64,000 nucleotides of DNA, taken from Anthoceros angustus. Lineage: Eukaryota > Streptophyta > Anthocerotopsida > Anthocerotales > Anthocerotaceae. Location of the stretch: NCBI GenBank assembly GCA_010909165.1, contig VJWM01000044.1:1302001-1366000 (forward strand), read 5' to 3'. The translations under genes were made by a program, and so were the position numbers. The notes below the pieces were generated by a model that did not search any database, had not been told where the DNA came from, and was given only the letters and a program-made list of their open reading frames with translations. Below are positions 55,650 to 64,000 of this stretch, piece after piece (position 1 is the first letter of the stretch; each line of letters starts with the position of its first letter).

Positions 55650-56508
55650 CTAATGCTTTTTTGAGTCCTTCATGTGCTGGTCAAGTGCATGTTGAGAAGT
55701 GAACCTGACAAGTAGAAAACCCTTGCCGGTCAGAACACGAAAAAGCAACAGAAACCAATGGCACAATTGCGTATCTTCAAACCCTCCTCACTCACCTCTG
55801 TGCACAGGTTTGACAAGACAAGTCGGTGTCCTCCCTCGCACAAGCATGAATGAACTCAATAAAATCAGCCTCCTCTCGGCTTTGCTCCTCCTTAGTCTTC
55901 CTCATTTCCGTCCTAAATTGATGAGCCACGTTCTGTTTGAGCACATCCGCATGGGTATCAGAGAAGCAGCACACGCTCCAGTTCCAGAGGAGGGATGAGT
56001 TAGCTCAACCTACCAGCGCAAAGGACATATCCTCCGTCAGACTCCGAACTCTCTCCTCCAAGTCCCTGAGTCTACCCTTCATGTTTTCGCAATCTTGCAT
56101 GATCGGGCCACAAGTCTGCACAGTCTCCTCCTGCGTGAACCTCTGCTTGATGAATTCCATCTTCTTGCTTGGAGACCTTATGAGTACGACCGCGTTATCC
56201 GGTATGTTCTCTTTGTTCTTCTTCTTCTCATGTGCTGCACTTACAGAACCGCGTTCATACGTATGCAACGAATCAACCCAGCAATCTGCAGCTACAAGAT
56301 TGGCATCCACAGCCTGCTCTGCAAACGATCCTGGATTGAGATGAACTGAAGAGGAGGGGCACGAGACGAAATTAGCCGTAAGACTATGCTACCGGCAGCA
56401 CAGGTTCAGAAAACTCGTGCCTGCAGTGTGAAAGATGTCAGCCGCGCTCGGAGCGTCCCGCAACGCTGGAGAAGAAGCGGCCGATTTGCTGTAGCTTTGT
56501 GTCGCCAT
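55650..56508 (-). CDS. small coiled-coil protein with C-terminal C2H2-like zinc finger, four exons
   Basis: My exon model is 56508-56421, 56345-56014, 55932-55796, 55704-55650, giving 203 residues with all phases consistent. Intron 1 has a GC donor (CTGCAG|GCACG); introns 2 and 3 are GT-AG. The middle contains KKKNKENIPDNAVVLIRSP and a helical stretch (ENMKGRLRDLEERVRSLTED; then RTEMRKTKEEQSREEADFIEF) likely to form a coiled coil. Joining exons 3 and 4 creates CQTCAQRF-TSQHALDQHMKDSKKH, a C2H2/JAZ-like finger with two Cys and two His. That such a motif appears only after splicing supports the model. I do not recognise the family. It would fit a nuclear or RNA/DNA-binding role, but this is inference. 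Confidence 0.65.
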
Positions 56509-57130
56509 ATATGCTAGTAGCCCCGATCCAGATCCTTGCCAAGAAATGCAACAGTAGGTGGACCCGTGAACTAGTCAAGTGAAGCCCCTCAACTTCCTTT
56601 CTTCAACGGTGCTAGCTTCCAGACAATCCTTCCATTTTCCCGTTGTGGTAAGAGAAGCCGAACTTCAACGAATATATGTAAAACACGCTGACGATATCCG
56701 TATCTCTTTTTTAGCGGGTTTTTCCCTTTTGTTTTTGGGGTGGATGGTTTTCTCAATCTCTTTTTTATAATAAAGTTTTTTTTCCATTAGATTTTTATTA
56801 GATTAACTTTTGATTGGACTAACTTTTAATGGGCTAACTTTTGATAGGCTAACATGGCTTTTGAGGGCTTATGTATGGCATACCAAAGAGACGAGGGCCA
56901 GGCCATTTTTTCACGCCATAAAACTTTGTTCACACCACATCGTCTTTTCGGTGTCCGGTTTGGTAACCCGAAATGTAGTAGCCAGACGCACCAAAGCGGC
57001 CAGCGCGCAGTGCATAAAAAGTTTTTTCATCCGATCCATGGTTTTCTCGCGATAAGAAAGAACTTTTTCTCTGTATCTTCTACTTTAGGGTTTTGCGAGG
57101 TGGTTTGGGCTTAGCTAACCCACCTGCCCG
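56509..57130. other. intergenic, T-rich with short tandem motif
   Basis: Upstream flank of the zinc-finger gene. At 56800-56852 the phrase TTAACTTTTGAT(T)GG recurs about four times with 17-18-base spacing. Two telomere-like boxes (TTTAGGG) lie at 57086 and 57132. Confidence 0.5.
56800..56852. repeat. 17-bp minisatellite
   Basis: Units such as GATTAACTTTTGATTGG, GACTAACTTTTAATGGG and GCTAACTTTTGATAGG in tandem. Confidence 0.8.
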
Positions 57131-57139
57131 TTTTAGGGT

Positions 57140-57765
57140 TCATCTCTTACGAGGTGGAGGCGGTTTAGGGGGCAGGCGGCTTTGCGGGGTTGCTGGGCGG
57201 CAGACGGCCGCGCTCGGGCGACGGCGAGCCACGAAGGCAGCGGGAAGGAGGCGAGTCTGCGGGCGGCGGGCGTCAAGGTGCGAGGCGGCGGTGTCGTCGA
57301 GCGGCGGGCGGTGGCGAGTCCACCCAGCGGGCGTTCTTCCATGCCTTCGCGCATAGGCGCGTGGAGGCGGTCGGGCGCGGCGCGTAGGTGGGCGGGCGGG
57401 GCGCGCCCGACCGGAAGGTGGGCGGGCGGGCGAGCAGGCGAGCGAGCGGGCGTGTTGGGCCCGGTTTACCGTGGAGCGGTAGGCGGGCGGGGCGCGGTCG
57501 GGCGGCGAGCACGGAGGCTGGGCGGCGGGCTGCGGTGGCGAGGCGGGCGGGCGGGCCGTGGCGGGCGAGCGAGCGGGCGGTCCACAGGCGGGTCGGCCAG
57601 CGCATCGGCGGGCGGCAGGCGGGCGGGCTGGCGGGCGGGCGAGGCGGGCGGCAAAACACAATGGCGGCGCTGGGCGCCAGAGGCGGGCGGTGCGTGGAGG
57701 CGTGGAGGCTGTGGGCGGTGGCGTGGCCGAGGCGGTCTGAGGCGGGCGGTGCGAGGCGTGTAAAT
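57140..57765. repeat. G-rich low-complexity tract (GGCGGGCGG words)
   Basis: More than 600 bases built of GGCGGGC, GCGAGCG and GGCGAGG words on the plus strand, very strand-asymmetric. Long frames through it are Gly/Arg or Pro/Ala only and are not genes. Runs of three G at short spacing would permit G-quadruplexes. Confidence 0.85.
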
Positions 57766-59200
57766 TGGGCGCAGGTAGCGCGCAGGAGGCAGTATGAGTC
57801 CTCCCAGTCATGCACCAAGCACCTACTAACCTTGTCCCCATTTCTTCCACCATGGTGATGCCAAATTGTTTGATGCTCCTTCTCTTCCAAATGTCGACTT
57901 CAGGTGCCACGCCCATGCAGTCTTGTGCGAGCATCTCTGTTGTGGAGGGATGGCGCCGCCCACCTCTCCTCCTCACATGAGCCCGCTACTGACCCACGGC
58001 ATGTTGGCGGCGGTGGAGGAGGTTGCGCTCTCCTCCGACCTCACCCGATCCTAATATGTGGAGTGAGTTGTTTCTGGTCTTATGACCGAAGAAGCCAATG
58101 CATCCTACGTCGTCGAGGGCTTGATGCGCATTTGCGGTCGGAGGACCTAGCGACCTCATCGCCACATAGAACTACCCTTGGACTTGAAGTTCTTTTGGTG
58201 AGGGCGTGGTCGCGGTATTTGGGCGGACTGGACTTCCCTCTGCGAGTGCCTTCAGTGGGCGCACTATTTCATGCATACCCATTTTGATGGGTGGCCATTG
58301 GGTCCTAACGATCACTGTGAGGCCTCGCGGTCCAAGCACCCGAGTCACCGGAGGACTTCAAGCCGTGGATGGCCAAGTTTCACTCACGACGGCTTGACTC
58401 ACAGTGCGCACTCGGCCTCGACGCTATCGCCTCTCCGGATTTCATCTCAACGCCTTCTACGAATTGACACGCCAACCATGTCTTGTGGGAGGAGATGAAC
58501 GACCTCTACATCATCGAGGGCGGTGATCATGGGGGTTAGGATGCTGGTCATGTGCTTTAGGCACCGTGGGCAGGGGTTTTGATAGGACTTGATGTACGAG
58601 GCCTTTACTTAGATTTGTAGGTGTCTTGGATCCGCTTCCCAAGGACTTGACGTTTCGTCATTCGCTTTATTCTCACCACTCGGCGGATATACATGCCTCG
58701 TTTTCAACTTGGCCCTCGGTTCATGCTTGCCCACATCGTGTTCCTCGTGCCCGCATTTTGGCCGCTTTTCCATTCTCCCTTCGCCTTGTGAACCCCGCCC
58801 GGCTTTTGCCCCTTTCCATGTCGTCACACTTGCTTATTAAGTCGAACCCATACAGCTGCCTTGTTTGATGTGTCTTGGGTCCATGGAACTCACTCCCTCG
58901 CCTTTCCTATCCATGTCCACCTCTCTACCCGCTTGCAGACACAACCAAGACCGTGCGCTAACACCGCCTCTGCGACGCACCTCGGATGACAAGTGTTCGA
59001 AGAGGTTAAGGGCTCTCCATGTCCACAGAGTGCATCGGGTCTTCATTCCACTCCCACACCATATCTTTGCGGTGGGATCCCGTCACTCGCAATACAAGCA
59101 CACCGCCAGAGTACATGTCCGGGAGGTAATTTGTACATTGCAAGCCCCGCCTCGTACGCCATGTCCTCGCCACTTGCATGTCCTGACACATCCTTTGTCC
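57766..59200. other. unassigned region, possible transposon debris
   Basis: No gene recognised on either strand; composition is balanced and frames are short. It lies downstream (minus-strand sense) of the integrase-like remnant and could be its 3' part. Confidence 0.4.
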
Positions 59201-59239
59201 AACAAGAATCGTTGGTGCTCACATTCACGCGGTCTTGGC

Positions 59240-60390
59240 TTGACGCTCACTTACCCTCGCAATGCAATTGAGGAAGCGGTGCCACCTCCGGCAACGCTTG
59301 CATCGTGGTCCGGGGACATAGTAGTCGTTGTCGTCCTCGTCTACCCCATAAGCAGCGGCCCTACCAGCCCCGACGCTCCTCCTCTGGAAGGCCTCCGGGG
59401 ACGTGGCTGCTATGTCATCGCCTCCCGACCTCATTTTCCTCACCTGCAAGTTCCACACCAACGAAAGTCGCCACTCTGTCCTCATGGTGGCATGAATCTG
59501 CGTGCAAGGAATGTATGTGCCAAGGGTTCGTGGTATCCAACTCACTACCCCGGAGCTCCAACATGTACCTCTTGTACAGAAGCCCCACTTCTCCTTGCCC
59601 TGGCGTGCTCGATCCGGCCCACACCCACATCCCACCCACCACCCACGCTGCTATGTCATCGCCTCCGCCCGCCTCCGCGTCCAAAATTGCGCAGCCCGCA
59701 ATCGGCAAGCACAATGCATCCAAATCCCTTCACATGACAACCAAGATGCACCTTACGATTGTGCAGATGGCCCCGTGAAGTTCCTACCGTTCTCACTACC
59801 GGTTCAGTCCTCCTCCACTAGGTTGTGCTCCAAATGGGACAATCCGCGGGTGACCAAACTCTGCACCGCCTCACAGACGCCTGTAGATTGTTCCCCGCTT
59901 GTTGTCCTCGAGCACCGCCCACGTTATGTAGTGCGTGGCCCCATCTATGGCCGCGTGCACCCTGAAGTGGAACATGTACATCTTGTCGTACGCTGCAGCA
60001 AAGCACTCGCACCCGTTAGCTCCCTCTGCGTTCTCCTGCGGCATTTGGACTCAGTGACCACCATGGGGACCAAGTTCCCCTGAACACTCACAGTCCATGT
60101 GCCACATGTACATCGGTGTTCTCAGATCACCGAACGCTGCGCGAGCGCATTTCCATAGCCTCGGTGCATGGCTCGCAATGCCGCCACCGCCTCCGCCCGC
60201 CTCGCACCGCCCGCCTCCGCCTGCACAATCCGCTCCCAATTCACACCGCCGTGCGTGATGGTCACATTTTGTAGGATGAGGTTGCAGACGTCTTCTAGTG
60301 TTCTCAGCGGACCCGCGTAGCATCCTCTCCATCCTGGCACCGCCACCCACCTCCTCAACGTCGCGGTGCACATCCCGGCTCGCTGCGAGC
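59240..60390 (-). pseudogene. decayed integrase-like (rve-type) transposon gene
   Basis: Read on the minus strand through several frames: VCNLILQNVTITHGGVNWERI and AEAVAALRAMHRGYG, then RTPMYMWHMD, the block MYMFHFRVHAAIDGATHY followed by ITWAVLEDN, and further on TMRTEWRLSLVWNLQVRKM, DIAATSPEAFQRR and the acidic tail AAYGVDEDDNDYYVP. The W-x-x-D ... H-x-x-I-D-G order and the Asp-rich tail fit the integrase-core proteins of eukaryotic transposons that carry HGGIDG-type cores. At least four frame changes and stops show it is dead. The assignment is from pattern memory. Confidence 0.5.
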
Positions 60391-63300
60391 CCTTCAATGT
60401 CCGGCCCCGCCCCTCCGCCTCGCGATGTTCCTCAAAGTCTCCACTTGAAAGGCGGCCTCCCGACTGCTCCTTTCCACACCCCTCCGCGCCTGCTTGTGCC
60501 TGAGTGCACTGCTCCTCCACCTCCGACACTTCGCTTTCCTCCCTTCGTCCTCCCCATCCCTCCTGCTGCTCGCGCCCCCCCCATCTCCCCTCCTCCGCCG
60601 CCCTCGCCTCCGCCCGGCCACCTCGCCATCCGCCCCGCCTGCCCCCCCCGTCCCTCCTTGCCGATGCACACCGCCTCGCCCCTCCGCCTCGCCCCCGTCT
60701 CGCGCCTGCCCGGCCCCTCCGCCTCGCCCCGCCCGCGCCGCCCTCGCCCGCGCCCGCCCTCGCCCGGTTCCTGAGACGGCCCCGCCACCCCCTTCCTCCC
60801 ACCGCCGTGGCACGCCCCGCCTCCGCTCGTCCCTCGCACCCGCCCGCCCCTCGGCCCGCCTCCTCCGCCCGCCTCGCCCCGCCCGCCTCCGCCCCGCCCG
60901 CCTCCCACCCGCCCGCCGCCCGCCTCCTCCCCATCCCATCCCTCCAACCCTTCCGCCACCCCTGCTCACGCCCGCCTCCACCCCGCGCCCTCGTCCCTCG
61001 CCCCTCCCTCCTTGCCGATGCACACCGCCGTCTTGGCCTTCATCGCCGCGCCGCCTCCACCCCGCGCCTCGCCCCTCCGCCATCGCCCTCAAGGCAATGG
61101 AACCCCGTTCTGCCGGCCCCCATGCTTCTGCGGGTGTTCGCGTGCTCGGTGCTATCCTCCCACCGTCGCTCTTGCGTGCGGTCCCCGGCGCAGCGATTCA
61201 CTACTTGGAGCGCGGGTTCGACCGAGCGATCCACTTGTTGTGGCTTTTAACACTTCGTGGTTTGCCGAATCGACGTCCGTATGTCACATTATTCCGCCTT
61301 CACGGCACCGACAGCTGTTTGCTGAGATGAATGGCATGTGCCTTATTCACTTGGGCGGTCGATTCAGGATGATAGGCAACAGCCCCCCATGCCTTCGGAC
61401 ATTGATGCCTGCCTTCGTCCTTTCCACAAATCCACGACACAATGTTCTCTCAAATGTCCCCACCCCACCATTTTCCCTACGGCTTTCCACCCCACAACTC
61501 TACGGTGATAGGGAACGATGGTGTGTGCACGTTGAACAGAAACACGAGACTCTTTGTACCAAGCAGCCCCCGAACACTAGGGAATTTCGGGCTCCCATAT
61601 CTTGCTTGATGCTCGAGGATGACGTGAGCTGCAACGCCTCCTCTTGACAAAAGCTCACACCCTTCTCCAGGTACAACACGTATGCCTCCTGGTTGTCAAG
61701 TAGAAAAGGCAACCGACATTGCGGATCGGCGGCACCCGTCCTCGCCTCCGGCGGGCAATTACCATCCGCCTCGCCCGCCTCGCCCCGCCCTCGCCCGGCC
61801 CCGTCCACACATCTATGCGGAACCCGTCGCGGTGCACATCCCCGCTGCGAGCCCTTCAATGTCGTCCGCCCTCCTCCGCCTCTGCGATGTTCCTCAAAGT
61901 CTCCACTTGAAAGGCGGCCTCCCGACCGTTCCCCCACACCCCTCCGCCGCCCCTGTTTGAGCTCGTGCTGTCTCCACCTCCGACGCCGCTTTCCTCCCCT
62001 CCTCCCCATCCCCCCTCCCGTCGTTTCGCCCTCATCTCCCCCCTCCCTTCCGGTAGCCATCTCCCCCTCAGCCACCCCACACCATGCTCGGCGCCTCGCG
62101 ACCCCTCCCTCCTTGCCCTCCTCGCGTTGCCATCTGCCCGGCCCCTCCGCCCCTCCGCCTCGCCCGCCCTCCGCCTCGCCCGGCCCCTCGCCCCTCCGCT
62201 CGTCCCTCGCCCGGCCCGGCCCGCCCTCGCACCCGGTTCGGAGGCGGCCCGGCCACCCTTCCTCCCACCGCGCGTGCACCCCCCCCTCCTCGTCCCTCGG
62301 ACCCGGCCCGCGCCCTCGCCCCGCTCCCTCCGCCCGCCTCGCACCCGCCGGCCTCGTCCCGCCCCTCCTCCCCTCCCTCCCACCCGCCCTCGCCCCGCCC
62401 TCGCCCATCCCATCCCTCCAACCTTAGCCGCCACCCCGTTCACTTTGCCTCCACTCAGCGCTCGTCATGACCATCGTCTCCCCTCCTTGCCGATGCACAC
62501 CGTCTTGGCCTTCATCCTTCGCCCGCCTCCACCGCTCGCTCAGTCCATCGCCCTCAAGGCAATGGAACCCCGTCAGTTCTCTGCGGCGTCCCCATGCTTC
62601 TGCGGGTGTTCGCGTACGGTGCTATCCTCCCCACGGCTGTCGTCGTTCGCGGTCCCCGGCGCAGCGATTCACTACTTGGAGGCGGTCGGGTTCGGCCGGG
62701 CGATCCACTTGTTGTGGCTTTCAACGCCGTGGTTTGCGAATCGACATCCGTATGTCACATTATTCCGCCTTCACGCCCGGTTTCACGAGATGAATGGCAT
62801 GCCTTATTCACTTGGGCGGTCGATTCGGGATGATAGGCAACGACCCCATGCAGAAGGACATTGATGCACCCGTCCTTTCAAATCCACGACACAATGTTCT
62901 CTCAAATGTCCCCACCCCACCATTTTCCCTCGACTTTCCACCCCACAACTCTCGGTGATAGGAGCGATGGTGTGCACGTTGAAACGAAACGAGACTCTTT
63001 GTACCAAGCAGCCCCGAACACTAGGGAATTTGGGCTCCCATATCTTGCTTGATGCTCGAGGATGGCGTGGCGCGGCAACCTCCTCTTGACAAAAGCTCAG
63101 CCTTCTCCGTACAACACATATGCCTCCGGTTGTCAAGTAGAAAAGGCAACCGACATTGCGGATCGGCGGCACCCGTCCTCGCCTCCGGCGGGCAATTACC
63201 ATCCGCCGCGCCGCCGCCCGCCCCGGCCCCTCGCCCCTCCTCAACCAACCGTTCTCTGCCGTCCCCATGCTGCGGGTGTTCGCGTGCTGGTGCTATCCTC

Positions 63301-64000
63301 CCCACGGCTGTCGTCTTGTTCTGCGGTCCCCGGCGCAGCGATTCACTACTTGGGCGGCAGGCGGGTTCGACCGGGCGATCCACTTGTTGTGGCTTTCAAC
63401 GCCGTGGTTTGCGAATCGACATCCGTATGTCACATTATTCCGCCTTCACGGCGCGGCAATTGTTTCACGAGATGAATGGCATGCCTTATTCACTTGGGCG
63501 GTCGATTCGGGATGATAGGCAACGACCCCATGCCGAAGGACATTGATGCACCTTCGTCCTTTCCACAAATCCACGACACAATGTTCTCTCAAATGTCCCC
63601 ACCATTTTCCCTCGCTTTCCACCCCACAACTCTCGGTGATAGGAGCGATGGTGTGTGCACGTTGAAGAAACGAGACTCTTTGTACCAAGCCCCGAACACT
63701 AGGGAATTTGGGCTCCCATATCTGTGATGCTCGAGGATGGCGTGGCGGACTGCAACGCCTCCTCTTGACAAAAGCTCACAGCCTTCTCCGGTACAACACA
63801 TATGCCTCCGGTTGTCAAGAAAAGGCAACCGACATTGCGGCGGCACCCGTCCTCGCCTCCGGCGGGCAATTACCATCCGGCCACCCGATCGGCTGCGAGC
63901 CGCCGCCCAGCAGCCCATCTCGTCCACCCGGTCCACATCTATGCGGAACCCGTCGCGGTCCATACGTATGCACCCGCATCACACATCCCCACTCCACCAG
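60390..64000. repeat. tandem array, unit about 1.47 kb, running off the window
   Basis: CCTTCAATGTC...TCCACTTGAAAGGCGGCC occurs at 60391 and about 61852. CATGCTTCTGCGGGTGTTCGCG occurs at 61121, 62593 and (shortened) 63266. TGCGGAACCCGTCGCGGT occurs at about 61814 and 63940. Two units are about 1.46-1.47 kb; the third lacks the C-rich half and is 0.67 kb. The C-rich halves (60.55-60.98, 62.10-62.45 kb) are CCCGCCTC words. Short frames such as GDRSDGVHV and TREFGLPYL recur but no gene is supported. Confidence 0.88.

Noticed and set aside
60122-61092. Long minus-strand open frames rich in Gly, Arg and Ala
   Set aside because: They run through CCCGCCTC low-complexity DNA that is open in all frames; no domain, and the frames are not kept between tandem units.

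Overview
The window looks like nuclear DNA of a seed-free land plant. The grounds are an intronless PLS-class pentatricopeptide (PPR) gene with an E/E+ tail, LRR receptor kinases and an amino-acid permease with very short introns (about 65-200 bases), and deeply nested LTR retrotransposons. Short introns fit a lycophyte such as Selaginella, or a hornwort, better than a fern or seed plant, but the sequence alone does not settle this.

Layout. 1-5.84 kb: two minus-strand LRR receptor kinases of the PXC3-like type, both with degenerate kinase motifs. 6.7-9.4 kb: an intact PPR gene. 10.4-12.1 kb: a decayed PPR fragment and a block (X') repeated near 51 kb. 12.3-13.84 kb: a dispersed repeat carrying a pogo-like MITE whose empty site is visible in a second copy at 23.67 kb. 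13.84-20.8 kb: a minus-strand Ty3/Gypsy element whose polyprotein contains a C5 cytosine DNA methyltransferase domain between protease and reverse transcriptase, and a PHD finger after the integrase. 20.8-24.3 kb: AT-rich DNA and two more copies of the dispersed repeat.

24.3-47.5 kb: a broken copy of the amino-acid permease gene split by a Ty1/Copia element (24655-47313). The Copia integrase is split by a 17.4-kb Athila/Tat-like Gypsy element with giant LTRs (28143-45497), and the Copia right LTR carries a MITE (46952-47302). Target-site duplications fix the order of insertion. 47.5-49.5 kb: kinase-less LRR receptor pseudogenes. 50.06-50.21 kb: a fold-back derived from a PPR gene. 50.9-51.65 kb: second copy of X'. 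52.96-54.97 kb: an intact seven-exon GABA/amino-acid permease gene. 55.65-56.51 kb: a small four-exon coiled-coil/zinc-finger gene. 57.1-64 kb: G-rich low-complexity DNA, a decayed integrase-like gene, and an array of 1.47-kb repeats that runs off the window.

The order LRR kinase - PPR remnant - X' - permease occurs twice (about 3-24 kb plus the 47.3-kb fragment, and 47.8-55 kb). The host part is therefore an old tandem segmental duplication: the first permease copy was destroyed by nested transposons, while the second permease survived and its neighbouring LRR kinase copy lost its kinase domain. The most unusual item is the Gypsy element that combines a DNA methyltransferase and a PHD finger. 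This copy is dead: the methyltransferase catalytic cysteine and an integrase catalytic aspartate are both replaced.
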